Source: Ligula intestinalis (taxonomy: Eukaryota; Platyhelminthes; Cestoda; Diphyllobothriidea; Diphyllobothriidae). From it: a stretch of DNA of 64,000 bases. Location of the stretch: assembly GCA_036362985.1 (NCBI GenBank), contig JAYGXS010000003.1, positions 65,161,822-65,225,821 of the forward strand, in the 5' to 3' direction. A model generated the notes under the pieces. It was not told the DNA's origin. It searched no databases and was given only the letters and a program-made list of their open reading frames with translations. Of the stretch, positions 22,786-35,010 are shown piece after piece (within the stretch, counting starts at the first letter, position 1; each line of letters starts with the position of its first letter). A program made the position numbers and the translations under genes.

Positions 22786-22799
22786 AATTTTGCTGTTTA

Positions 22800-25700
22800 T
22801 ACAGTGTTCAAATATTACAGATTTTAGGCCACCAAAGCTTGGGCCTAACAAATTTCTGACATCACCTTAGTCAAAATAAGTTAGCTGACGTCCGGGTGCA
22901 GTATTTTTAGTCTGTATCGACCACCACCATAAGTTTTAGCTCCCGTTACCACCACTGGCGTCGTAATTGGTGCGGTGATGGATTAGTAGTTCGCTTTCAA
23001 GTCATTTATTGTTGCGCTTGCGTTATCCGTGTTGGCTGCGGCTTGATAATTGAGCGGCTATTATGTTGACTGTCGTCGGATTTTTTGCTGGGCCAGGCCC
23101 TTCTCATTGGACTGCTTCTTCTGTCCAGAAAATGTATCGGTACGTAGTATGAGAACAGAAATTTGCTGCGTTTGCATATCGACTGTGGGGATGAAAATAA
23201 TTTCTTCAGCTATTGCAAGGATTTAAGCCTCGCTTAACTCGAAAATATGTCCGGGTCCCGCCGTGTAAGCTGTAGTCTGGGGGCATTCATCTTTCTTCCT
23301 CGCTGTTGTCGCATGCTCGGCCATTCGCGTCGGGAGTAGTCTATTAATTTCTTAAACGTATTTCCTTTGTCCAGAATTGTACTGGATCCGAAAGTCGACT
23401 CCAGGCGTGTCCTGCCATGGCAGTGGGCCTCTCAGTCGCGCGGTCCGGCGCCTGATGGTTGCTTCTGGGCTGTGCGCATTCCTTACTGCAATTAGGGGTG
23501 AGGAGGCAGCTGACTGCTTCCGAAACATTCCTCGCTTTTGGGAGCGCTCGCCAAGGCATGCTCTTTAACCTCAGGAGAACTGATAGGACACGTGGTTCCT
23601 GCGATTCGCTGTGATGTCCTTTTTTAAACATGTTTTTTTGTGTTATTCATTATTGACAATACATTGGACCCTAGAATGGCCATTTCTATCTCATTTTCCG
23701 TCATCCTGCGGTAGTGTCCAAAACTGTTTGACTTATTTTAGCCCATACTTCGAGAAATGGTACCGTCGTATTGGATTAACCCCAACCTAGCCTATAACGC
23801 AGCAGTGGTCTGTTTGAGTCTCTTGGTGCGTTCAAACATAAAAGTTGAGTAGGACAGGCATCGACAGTATGGCCCAAAATTAGTGCAGCTGTCATTACGT
23901 TTTTTTGACTTGGTGTTTTAGCATCTATTTTATCACATAAGTTTGATTCACCAAATGAATAAAATGCTAAAAGGGTCTTAAAGTTCGCGAAAGCGCTATT
24001 TCAGTTAGTTTTACGAAGAGAATGGGCATTTATTTTGGTAAAACTGGGAGTAGTCCCATATCGAAGGATGTTCCTATGCTAGTGCGTATTACAGAACCAA
24101 ACTGTTTATTAATATGCATTATAATATGGAGGATCTCCAAATATAAGTAAAAAGGTGAAAAACATATCCCTTCCAGAACCGGAAAATGATTTTAACAATT
24201 GCTCAGATGAACTTGAGTTCAACTGTAAGGAATCATATTTATTTTTGAAAACAAGGAAAAATTTCAGTTTTAAAAATTGTTTTTGCTATTTTGCTAAGTT
24301 TGTCACAAAATGCGATAATTTACTTATGTGATAAAATATATTTTACCATACCGATAACTATGAGCGTGAACTTGATGCATAAACGAGAACGCGTGGCATA
24401 CTTGGGCCGTGTCGTCAAAAGGTTAAATCATTTCCATCTGAAGCTGATTTTGTCCGCTTACGAAAGTTGACAAACGATCGGCTGCCGCGAAATTCATTAG
24501 CTAATACGCTTTATATAAGCAAGGTCACAGTATCCACGGTGCCTAGAAGGAAGAACCCTTGATGAAAACGGTCTACAACAAAATATTATGACGATTGTAT
24601 TCGTCGAACATTAAAAGCACTATTATCTGCCCGTTCGGGCTTTCTATAGGACCCTTTTTAGAAACAGAATGCGGGGATTAGGCCTTTATCAACATATGGC
24701 TATGGTTAATCCATTTTAAGTAAGAATTTTAGCCCATGCTGCATTTTTTTAACATCTAAAAAGTAGATACAGCAGTAGTCAGGTCCTCACAAAAGACGCT
24801 GCGAGTTGCAATTATTTTAGACCCACGTGGCCTATTATTATAAGAGTGCAGGAAGATGAAAACAAAAGAACTTACGCCAGGTCACGTGAATCACAGAGTT
24901 TGCGCAAATTAAACGAAGTGTTTAATCAGCGGGAAACCTGTCATCCAAATGCGCTGACAAAGCGCCACAATCAAATCAAAAATATCTGTCATGAAATGGA
25001 TTTAGACCATATATTTTGAAATTGATAATACTTGACTAAATATAAAGGTCTATACATGTAAAATGGCCATATCTAAGGCATTTAAATTTGAATTGAAATA
25101 TCAGACACAATTTATGTAAGTATTTAAAGACTTTTCGTACGATAAGCTCAAGCGAAAAAAAAAATTCAGAGAAAAACAGTTTTAAAAGGTTTATTTTACA
25201 CCCTATGTTTCTATTACACAGTATTAAGAGCATACAATATAACATTTTCGATGACGGAGTGATGAAGATAAGACGGTTTAAGAAAAATAAGATTTTGCTT
25301 AGTATAACGTGACGAGTTTTCAAAAGTATAAACTATTTCGTAAAATCACATGAACAGCGTGATTGATTAAATACTATGAATTAAAAAGGACATATGCAGT
25401 GACAATCGTGTCATTTTTGCATCATCAAAAGCATCTTTCGTAAATGTACCGTGTGATTTTCGGTGACAGAAGAAAGTACTTTTTAAACTTGAGTGAATAA
25501 TTTATGGTTTTCTGTGTTTGAAACCGACAGTTAAATGTAGGTTGTGTTGCCTATGTCAAACAAAACCCTCGAGATAGGGCAGTCATTTGATTCATTCATC
25601 AAGGAAGTAATGCGTTTGACTTTCTTCTATATGTGCAAGGCAGTTTGCGTCATAGCTGCAGTATCCTTCAAACAGACTAAATAATTTCTAAATGGGATGA

Positions 25701-26368
25701 ACGTCTTTAAGATAGATAAGTGCCAAATATATCCTTGATATATTGAAGAAACTCTTTCAACAAGTTTGTTTCTGACAAATGTAAGGGCGTTTAATACTTA
25801 TCTGATGTAGATGTAATCACTTACTTTTTTCTAAAGCAATGTCAAGCTCAAATAAAGAATTTGACTTTTATATCCGATAACTACGACAAAAAAATAACTC
25901 AGAACGGGTTTATGCTCACCGAAACGAGTTTTATGTTTTCCATTTACGTTTGGTGGAGTTAGCTTTTAGCAAATGGGAGCCAGCTCAGCACGCCAAAACG
26001 TAGGCAAAGACAATAAAACTCGTTCTCACATTCACACCTCGGAACTCTAACTTTTGCAAAATTGAACACTGAGACGTGGGTTAAGGCCGAAGAATAAACT
26101 CAATTTCATCCCTATTGTGTGTCATTTTCATTATATTGCTTTGTTTCACATCACCAAAGACGCCATTCAGCGTCGAAAAGACTACTGGAATTGCTCAAGT
26201 GCTTACCAATTTGCTCACTTCGTAATTAGAGGATTCAATTGTAAAAATTAACAAAAAAAATTATGCTTGGTTGACAATGAAAATAGTGGAACCTTTTACC
26301 CGTTATTTATGGGAAATTTACATCTATTGAAAACAAGCGGTAGCCAATATAGGTGAATATGCGTGTTC
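22800..26368. other. No gene seen; GC-richer patch at 22900-23640
   Basis: The patch at about 22900-23640 is clearly richer in GC than its surroundings and has a 95-codon minus-strand frame (23344-23631), but no motif was recognised. It could be an unrecognised repeat. The rest is AT-rich. Confidence 0.4.
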
Positions 26369-26500
26369 CAGGAAACAGTTCAGAAGAAAAAAGATGCAAC
26401 CATTGGAACAGGAGTTGACTTGTCATGTCGTCAGGTCGACGGAATCCGAAACGTCGGGAAAATAAAACTCTTGTTCCAGTGTTTGTACCTCCTTCTAAAT
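26369..26500 (+). repeat. Imperfect inverted PLE tail
   Basis: The left part (26381-26434, AGAAGAAAAAAGATGC...GGAACAGGAGTT) is an imperfect reverse complement of the right part (26441-26497, GAATCCGAAACGTCGGG, AATAAAACTCTTGTTCCAG). The right part is the GAAACGTC tail also seen at 100-210, 7505-7570 and 30072-30122. No coding part of a PLE is attached. Confidence 0.6.
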
Positions 26501-27624
26501 AAGGGGTACTTTAGAGCGGATTTATTTATCAAAACTGTTGTCGTTTTTCAAGACACGAAGAGCCAAATACGCAGATTAAACATTTCGATAACAGGTTCTT
26601 TAGCTTTGCTGAAACGAATTTCCTTATTCACATTTTTTTTGCTCGATTCGCGAAGACCAAACTGAGCTTCAACAAAGGCAAATGATGCAAATTTAAATCC
26701 TTACTATTAAGATTAAAGGTTTATATTAGAAAGACATGTGATAATGTGCGATGTGGTCGAGAACAGTTCCTAATGTATAGAAATACCCGAGGATTAGATA
26801 AACCTAATATAAATGACCAAATAGGGAAACATTTTAATTGGCAAAACGTTTCTTTGCATCAGACTCCCGGGAAATGGAGTGAATACGTGAAATTCAATGA
26901 AGTAAAAATCCAATATGCTCACAAAGACTGCTATCATCCATCGCTTTTCACCAGCTTCGCCAATCTTATCTATGCAATAACAAAATTTAGGAAATTAATG
27001 CATCAATAGGAAGTGTTGCATCAGTCTCCAAGGAATTTCAATTATTCCTAGATAACTGATGCTCATTTGGTGTCTTTTATCCGCAGGCCCATAAAAAAAT
27101 TAAAAATAATAAATCTCGGCTTTCCTTCATACTTGGCTTTTTAGTTACGTGCTTATTAATGTTTTTTTTGCAGATTTATCGCTCAGAACAGATAGTATGG
27201 TAAATGACAGGCTTGTCGATTGTAGTTAACACATAGAGTGCTCGGTGTTTTCGTTCTTGCAAGAGGCTTTTTTTAATAAACGATAAGCTACGTTTAAAAA
27301 ATTTTGTTATTTCATGCAGTTTCTTCGATTCACCAAACAAAACTGCTAATTGTTGCAGAATATTTTGCAATGAGTGCCACGTAAAAATTGAAGCTTTGTT
27401 ACATTATTAATGCGAACAGTTTCAAGAATTATACCACACATTTTTACCGAATTGAAAATGAATATTTGTTGGAGATGTGAAGGTCTTGTAATTTTTCAAC
27501 AGATTAGAAATCACTTTAAAGTAACCCCAAAAGCGTCAAAAAATTCAAAATTCAAAATCAAAAATGCGTCAAATTCCGGTGAATTGGTATTAAGGTAAGT
27601 ATAAATAAAGTTATCTGGAAATCA

Positions 27625-27720
27625 ACCAGTAGCGTAGAGGTATCGGCAGATACGTTTCTCGCATCTGCAAAAATGCTTGATCGTCTCTCTGCAATCCTAC
27701 CGCCTCTCACCAGTTTAACC
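27625..27720 (+). repeat. Possible decayed tRNA-derived SINE head
   Basis: TAGCGTAGAGG fits the Pol III A box consensus, and GCAGAT/ATCTGC forms a stem where an anticodon arm would be. The B box position reads GCTTGATCGTC, which is a poor match. Only a weak call. Confidence 0.2.
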
Positions 27721-30010
27721 AAGTGCTAATTTAAGACATACCTGTTCCTGCTTGAATGCATTCATTTACTCCGTACTACGGTTCAGCTCACTTGCTCGTA
27801 CAACCTGTACTTTAATTACAGATAATATCTTGCTCTCTTGATGATGAAATGGAGTAGGTAGCTTTTAGCAGTAATGGTTGCAAATAACCAATGGTTATTA
27901 AACTCGATTAGTTAGACTAAGATGAAAAGACTAGAGCAGTAAGGACCTATTTGCGAGGGCAGTGAAAGGTGTAGGTAATATGCTAGATGCTGCCTGCTTT
28001 ACAGGCAAAGTAACCTTTCGTCCGTGTTTTAAAATGTATGCGCCTGACACAAGACAAAGAGAACTAGGTCAGGTTCACACATGGAACGAAACCACGGCAG
28101 TTATGCATATGAGCAAATAGCCGAAGGTGACGGGTAAATCTTTACTTTCAGAAATCACCCAACGGTGATTTTGAAAAAGAAAAGAGAATTAAACTTATTG
28201 TATAGTTTTTTCCAAAAAAAAGGCCCTGTCCTTTTATATAACATACTGCAGTTTGATATTGTTACATCATTTGAAAAACCTAACTATCTAAAGCATGAAT
28301 AACTTTCAAGCTGAGTTTTAATTACGAAATGCATATTTATATGTGGCTAGTCATAATCCAACATTTATGAATCAAATCTATCATAGATGCCGCACAAACA
28401 ATTTTGCCCTCTTTAACTATATGTTTACTGGAGGTTATGAATGAGACAAAACAAAACAATAGTTTGGATGAAAGTTTAATGTGTACGACACGTAGGCCGC
28501 AATCCCGGAAACTACATGATTTATTTGGCGATACATATGGGTTTAAATATGTTTGCTCTCAAAAAAATTTACTCTTTTTTAAAATATACATTAAGTGGCT
28601 TATATAATCATATATTGTCGGCTTCATCAACTGTGTAAGCTTTTTGACAGTCACTATTGGCTTAAATGAATCAATTATCGGTATTTAGAAGTCCGTATCA
28701 ACTACATTTTGATTAAATATTAATATTAGATATGCAGACAAGATAAAGTAAAAATGACCAAAATATGTTTCCTTTCCAAATCATATCTTTCGTTGAAGCA
28801 CAAGATTAGCGATGCATGAAACGTTTGAACCGTTGATGGGTAGAGCCCAGATTGTTCTGTGCTCGTTCAAGAAGTTTTGGAGAGGAGGACCGATGAGATT
28901 GAATTAGACACTGGAGTTTCTTTTTATGTAGTCTAAGGATTAATGCCATTCAAATATCGAATTTTACTTCAGTAACCATAGCAGATATCAGTACTTTCAT
29001 GCAATTCTGCTTTTCAGAGAAAATTTGCAAATCAGGGTTTATTGAAAGCCAGCCTTTTGTGGCGGATGTAAACTTTAAACAGAATTTTGCAAGTGGTCAT
29101 CTTCTAAGTGTCCTGGAAATCATGTAGAAGTTTTTTGCAGATCTTGAAGCCGGGACACCGGACGTTATGGACGAATTTCTTACATTTTACTGTGCAAATT
29201 GAATGTCTTAAAATCAAATATTATACACGTACTTCTCATAACATAACTTTGGCAGTTTCGTAATCACAGCATTCTTCACACCTACAAATTGATAAAAAAC
29301 ATGAAGGCATTCAGTGTGCATGGAATGTTTACGTATTACAAAAAAAGGCAGAGGCAGAGATAGAAACCACCAGAAGAAATTGCTTAGTGTCAAGCCTGAA
29401 GTGACTAGATAGTTATTGTGAACGCAATGATGAAAACTGCACATATGAGCCCATTTTATATGGTAACTGCTCGCTCTTTTTGAACAGACGAAGTGCCGAA
29501 TGCTGTTAAACTTTACCTTAGGTCGGACCAATGAGAGTATACGAGTTTATAGTACGCCGCTGAGATATTTTCGTTTGTGTTGTAAAGTCGACATGCAATG
29601 GTCATCTTCTCTAAAATGTTGATTAACGAACTTTATAACCTTGTATATAGTTTTACTTTCTCATGAAGAGTATAAAAAAAAGTCCCAGGAGTCCGAATAC
29701 AACATCCGTATAAAAACGAACCTATTTCACAGTAAACAGGAGCTATATTGGTTACTGCAAGACAGCCTGTTTTTAAAATACTATTTTCTGTCAAAATTGT
29801 CACCGACTTACGGTAAACAAACTAAAAAATAACCAGGGTTTGATAAAATAACGGTATGGCATTTTGAATAGTGTTCATCTGTTAATGGATCGTTTAATGG
29901 TTTCATACTTTGAGTGTCACTATATAACAATCTAAGGACGACGTGCCGTATCTGCGACAAATGTAGTGCACATTGCCAATAGAGGAGAATATACGAGTTC
30001 CAGGCAGCAG
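27721..30010. other. No gene seen
   Basis: AT-rich. A small perfect hairpin (AAATCACC, loop CAAC, GGTGATTT) lies at 28152-28171. Open frames up to 105 codons show no motif. Confidence 0.4.
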
Positions 30011-30122
30011 TTCTGACGAAAAAGATGCGATCACTGGAACAACGACTTTATTTTCCTGACGTTTCGGATTCCGTCGGGAAAATAAAGTCCTTGTTCCAGT
30101 GATCGCATCTTCTTCTTCAGAA
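30011..30122. repeat. Long near-perfect hairpin made of two PLE tails
   Basis: Two 51-base arms (30011-30061 and 30072-30122) match in reverse complement at about 47 positions, with a 10-base loop TTTCGGATTC. Each arm holds the tail blocks GATGCGATCACTGGAACAA and TTTATTTTCC. The centre reads GACGTTTCGGATTCCGTC, itself nearly palindromic. It is the most complete tail-to-tail dimer of the GAAACGTC type in the window. No coding sequence is attached. Confidence 0.85.
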
Positions 30123-32469
30123 GTGCACACTTTTAAAGCACTAACGGCATCCAAAAAAAATTGAGGTCGAGGACATAACTAGCCGCTACGTCTGATATTA
30201 GGGCCTGAGACCAAATGCATAGCGGGACAAGTGACTTCCATTGGCGGTCTGGTAACGTTCATCCAGAACAGGTAATTGCTTGTGAGAGCATAGGATACAT
30301 AAACTGATTATTGAAACTAAGGCGTTAACAAGCAGCTTTTGTTTATCAGTTGAGCTGTGCTGCCCGAAATATAACCTACTTTTGTGTAAACAAACTGATG
30401 CAGTTAGAGTTACAGTTCAAATATAAGTGCGGAATCCCTGCACTCGATTTTCTGTCTTATAGGCTAAAAAATTATCCTAAACCGTAAGACTAATTTTGAA
30501 GTCACTAGAAGTCGTCCCCTCGGCAACAGCTGCATCAAAACAGAACCCACGTATCGCCTGACAGATGTATTGAATGTATCGATATAAAAGCGATTCTACC
30601 GGTGCCGTAATGCATTAAATCTATCCCTTCTACCTTGCTATAAATTTACACATATTAAGTAAAGGAATAGCTCTTTTCTTGCTGACAGACATAACTTCAT
30701 TATATGCTCAATTTATCTAAATTGCAACCTCTTTAAGGACCTCAGAATGTTTATATCTACCGATAGCAAAATTTTGAAATTTTTATTTACCTTTATTTTT
30801 TGCTAACTGGCAAATATTATACCTTTGAGTACTTTATCAAATGCTTTTTTGTGTATTAATGCATACATTTTTGTGTTATCTGTCTATTTCAAAGATTTCA
30901 GGTGGTTGTCACACGGTTGCACGTGTTTTCACTATGACCTTAGCACACGCACCATTGAGACTTATGTTTTTGCTGCTCATTAATCCGCAGTTTCCGATTT
31001 TATCGTTAAGAGTGCACTTAAAGTTGTTGATCAAGAAGTGCCATCAATTGCACGTTTTGGGTGTACCGGATAAATACCATACAGTCTGCGATATATCAAA
31101 TAAACATTTAAAATATATGACATCAACTCCTCAGGTACCAGATGCCAAAGTTGATGTTTCCCATCTGTACGCAATTCCAGATGTAAGTTGTCCATAATGC
31201 CATAGACAATCCCAGATAATTGAGCTTAAAAAGCCTCTACATATTTTCCGGTTTGAAGGGGAAGGCGTGTTGCAAAGTATGCCTGGAGTGGTGACACTTA
31301 ATTGCTGAACTAGAAATGTGTCAATAAGCCACCAAGCGATTACTTAACTTGATAAAATTGCACAAACTCAGAGTTTTCCTTAGACAGGCCTGATAGGCTT
31401 TGACAACAGCGACAATGTGTTTAAAAATAAGCGACATTTAGGCCATAGCTTTACATCTTGCGTGCTGAGTTGCAACCTAATTCTCTAACGTTCGGGTTAC
31501 CTAAGGACATTCAGCAGCTCGACTTTTAAGTCCGCCTTTTAACTCAACCAAGCATATGGTGCCGTCTGCACGCATGGTCATTACAGTCATCCTCTGACAG
31601 TTCTCAAATGACCAACGCCAATTTCTGCATAACAACAGACCTGGTAATAAAGCCATCATTAAGTTGTCACCACAGATGTACTGATTACACCTCCTGCAAA
31701 ATAGTTACTGGGAATGACCGGTAGTGTCGTTGGTGTTTGGAATAAGTCACCGTTATTTTTCCTGCCAGTATCAACAATGAAACCACAGTATCTAAACAGA
31801 CAAAAAAGGTGAAAGCTAGAGAAAAATATGGCAAAACCGACTGCTTACCGTCAACCGAAGTATGACATGCATAGAACGCAGACTTTGAAAATTAAAACCG
31901 AAAATGCCTACGCTCAGTATCCTTAGTTATTAGCCTTTTGATAAATCGAATGTGTTTCATTGCTAGATGCTGCGGAATTTTGCTAAATTGTCTAAACTGA
32001 ACATAGCAAAACTACGTTAGTTTTGTAAACCTCAATGTCTTGTGATTATTTGATAGGTATTTTTAACATTCTCATTTTTGACTTCATTGAAGTTATGCAA
32101 CCACATTTGCCTTACCCACTTTAAATTTTGAAAAACGATAGTCGACAATATTTTGGTTTAATTTAGATTGAAGCCTGAAAGTTAAATGGCGTATGTTATC
32201 CAACTTTTTTGGTAGAACGGTTGGTTTTGAGTGTCAACCACAGCAAATTAGAGTGGTTGAATATGCGCTGACGCCCTCCTTTTTCCAGACCCCTAGATAT
32301 CTCACTAGAAATTTACGCAGTGGGCAACTTTGTTTTATGCGATAACATATGCATACATAATTAATTAATAAAAGTTTTTTCCCAGGAAAATCAAATCTTA
32401 ATCAACCAGAGTATTAGTATGTAACAATTTTGTCGAAAACTTTTTGCAAGTGAAAAACCAACAGCTGAA
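30123..32469. other. No gene seen
   Basis: Contains a 118-codon open frame (30841-31197) of ordinary AT-rich composition with no motif. Nothing else recognised. Confidence 0.4.
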
Positions 32470-32551
32470 TAAAACGAAACAGCCTCTCAGCTGCTGCAGA
32501 ACATTTATCGGTAGAGAAGACAAATGATCGAACACCGGAACGATTTTTATT

Positions 32552-32600
32552 TTATTCTGAGCTTTTGGACTCTAAGCGGAGTTCATCGTCAGAGATGGGA
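32552..32600 (-). ncRNA. Degenerate hammerhead-like tail, sense
   Basis: CTGACGA (32586-32592, minus) is exact; the second half reads CAAAAGCTCAG in place of GAAANNTCAG. It aligns with the better cores at 49376-49425 (minus) and 50298-50340 (plus). Confidence 0.35.
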
Positions 32601-32719
32601 AGCATCAACTAATAATTGGCTGGTTGTAGCCTGTGAACGAACGATTTAAATTCAAACTTGTAAAATATCCATAACTTTTAGGATTGGGCACCTAATGGCC
32701 ACGTCAGCAACGGTGATTA

Positions 32720-33265
32720 TAGAGGATGTGGGGCCAATTGATTATAACGGGCGTCTGGCTGTGATCGTATGTAAGAGCGCAAGGCTGTGTACGCCGGTGC
32801 TAATTCGACACATCTGTTGACTGAATTTCATTCCGTGGACAAGGCTTCGATCAATTATCTGCTCTTGTTTTCCGCGTAGTCCAGTAGCCTGACGGTAGCA
32901 AAATTAAACTCATGATCTTTTTCATAAGTGTGAGCTGCAACTTGTGATAATTCGTCGCCTCGTCGTACAGCCGATTTGTGTTCACGTATGCGCGATCCGG
33001 GCCTGCGTTTAGTTTGGCCTGTCTAATTACAGGGCCAGTTTAGGCATCGGATGCGATACACTACTGCAGATTGTTCATCCTGCATAAGCTGGCTTTTTAG
33101 ATTCATCAGCCTGCTGTGCGCAGTAGCTCTTGGTCTGTGTGCAATTCAAACACCTAGTCCCGCCGTGCTATGCACAGTCGCTTCTAAGACGTCCTTTTTA
33201 TATGTCAGAGCGTGCCATGCCCTCGCTGCTTCTTTTGCTTGGGTCCGAACTCTTAGGCATCGGTT
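32720..33265 (-). pseudogene. PLE linker and GIY-YIG remnant
   Basis: Minus strand. The linker reads EAARAWHALTYKKDVLEATVH and HRPRATAHSRLMNLKSQ. The nuclease part reads SAVVYRIRCL, a damaged TGQTKRR, SRIREHKSAVRRGDELSQV, AAHTYEKDHEFNFA, LIEALSTE and CVELAPAYTALRSYI. The YIG half of the signature is replaced by an in-frame stop before TGQT. Three stops in total are visible in the best frame. Confidence 0.7.
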
Positions 33266-33341
33266 TATAAATGTTTTTGGATAGCCGTTCCGCATGAATT
33301 GGTCGCAAAGATATCAGGCTTCGGGTTCGTATTTCTTCAGC

Positions 33342-34480
33342 TTACTGCAGTGAGCTGATACTGCAGTGAGTCTGAATCCATTTGAAAAACGTTTTTTTCA
33401 CAGCTCCGTTTGTGAGAAACTGAATGGTAATTGTAAAAATGGAGAAGTTGTGCTGGTTCAGTACTTTCCTGTAAACCGTCGTCTCGAGATCACCGTTGGG
33501 CGTTCCCTTTACGAAGTCATCAATGAAAGGCAGCTGCTGCTGCTCTTTCTCTTCTTCTCTCGTAAGTTGTATGTCAGGAGAGATTTCATTGAACAGGTAC
33601 TGAAAGTTTTGCAGTATGCTCCTTTTGATAATATTAGACGTGTCGTCTACGAAACAAAGCCAAAAGATGGGCTTGTGTTGGGTAAAGGCGCTGTTTTCCA
33701 GTTCTGGCATGACCAGATCTGCCACTAAACCATAAATCAGGGACACCATCAGACTACTTTTGAAATGTTCGTAGGTTTCCTCCGCAAAAGTTAAGTGTTT
33801 TTCGGCAGAATTCGAATAACCACATATGTCCAAATTTAAGTGGGCTCCGTGCATTACCATTTGCTTTTTCAAGACCCTTTTGAACAAGGAAGTCACATCG
33901 AGTGCCACGATGACTTCTTCCGATTGAATCGTTGGACCTCGGAACTCCTCGAAGAATCGATAGGCTGATTGAACTGAGGTAGTCGAGTGGCCCTGGAGGA
34001 TTTTCAGTTTGCTATACAGTCACGTTGTCAAGTTATACTTAGGGCTGCCTTTAAGGGCAACGATTGGCCAAAGTGGGACGTACGGTTTATAGATTTTTGG
34101 CAGTCTATAGAATGGAGCCAGTACGGCATCGGTTACTTTTTTTGAGCGCCACTCATTCACCGTGATCACATTCCGGCACCGGTATTCACTTAGTAGTTTA
34201 ATAAGTCGGTTGGATACTGCTTTGGCTTGCGGGTTCAGTTTTAGTCGGTAAAACACCTTGTCGTCAATAAGAGCGTAATCTTTTTCATTTTAGTCTTGTG
34301 GATTCATCATGACAGCCGATTGTCCCTTATTAGCAGGAAAGATGATAATACTGTCATCTTTTCTCAGTTCTTTCATGACTTTTGACTCACTTTGCGAAAT
34401 GCACCTTGTTGATTTACCAGCCATAAGCAAGAGGTCATACTTTGTCTTACTAAATGCTCGTGTCGTCAGTCGTCTCTGTT
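33342..34480 (-). pseudogene. PLE reverse transcriptase remnant
   Basis: Minus strand. The N-terminal part at about 34450-34256 reads MKELRKDDSIIIFPANKGQSAV, the usual PLE opening, followed by DDKVFYRLKLNPQ. The next frame (34256-34020) has FYRLPKIYKPYVPLWPIV. The longest open piece (33908-33342, 188 codons) carries VALDVTSLFKRV (motif A), IYGLVADLVMPELE (motif B), WLCFVDDTSNII (motif C, catalytic FVDD intact), then LPFIDDFVKGTPNGDLETTVYRK and FFKWIQTHCS. It ends at a stop created by a 16-base tandem duplication at 33343-33370. This is a good PLE family match. Confidence 0.85.
33343..33370. repeat. 16-base tandem duplication inside the PLE
   Basis: TACTGCAGTGAG occurs at 33343-33354 and 33359-33370 with the same CTGA spacer. 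Being 16 bases long it shifts the frame. Reading past one unit restores a PLE-like continuation (KKYEPEA...). Confidence 0.75.
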
Positions 34481-35010
34481 CGCCCTAACATCACTCCTAC
34501 TTCGGCAATGAAGGCGACTTGGATAGCGTCTTCGGTTTTAAAACAGACTTTGGGTTGTATTACGTGTAACTGTTGCTCTGTTATTTTTTTCGACGACAGC
34601 TTGTGGACCACGTCAGAGTTTGTATTATCTATGGGTTTAAATTTATTCAGCTATCTCTCCAAAATCTTCCTTTTCTTGGCCTGCCGTTGGCGTGTCAAAC
34701 CTGAGATCGTTTATCCAAGATTCTCGGCGATAGCATCTCCGAAGAATTGGAAACACTCTCTTCTATCGTCCTGAATCCTAGGCTTGTATTTTCGAAGGTT
34801 TCAGTGGCAGTCATCAGTCAGAACTCTCCCCATCCGCTTGATGAATCATTTTGCGAATTCTCCGCCTATAGCCCTGTTATCGGATATCTTATATCTGAGG
34901 CATCGTGGCGTCAGTCCTTGTTGAAGGCACTTATGAAGGAAACGCAGCTGCTCGTATGCTGCTGCTTCTCAGATTGAGAATAGCTCCTAGCTGCGAGCTG
35001 TGCGAAGCAC

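Larger units (their letters stand above)
21490..22795 (+). mobile_element. Penelope-like element, 5'-truncated (subfamily 1)
   Basis: The best preserved PLE copy in the window. It begins inside the reverse transcriptase just before the catalytic box, runs through the GIY-YIG domain, and ends in a C-rich 3' UTR (22545-22560) and a terminal block TTTATGGATCTATTAAA that matches, inverted, the 5' end of the copy at 18537-19338. A hammerhead-like core lies at 22752-22780. Confidence 0.8.
32470..35010 (-). mobile_element. Penelope-like element, longest copy (subfamily 3)
   Basis: Minus strand. From about 34980 downward: a decayed N-terminal region, the reverse transcriptase (34400-33340), a linker, the GIY-YIG region (33060-32720), and a tail with a degenerate hammerhead-like core (32600-32552) followed by AATAAAAT. 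Blocks in the linker and C-terminal part (VELAPAY.ALR, the HE.....AVRRGD region) match the copy at 49322-50392. Numerous stops and shifts are present. Confidence 0.8.

Noticed and set aside
28152..28171. 8-base perfect hairpin as a histone-type stem-loop or terminator
   Set aside because: The sequence does not fit the histone stem-loop consensus and no coding region precedes it.
30062..30090. Centre of the 30 kb hairpin as an active hammerhead
   Set aside because: GAAACGTC and a good stem I are present, but the CTGANGA half is replaced by CGACGGAATCC, so two essential core bases are missing. Treated as a tail repeat.
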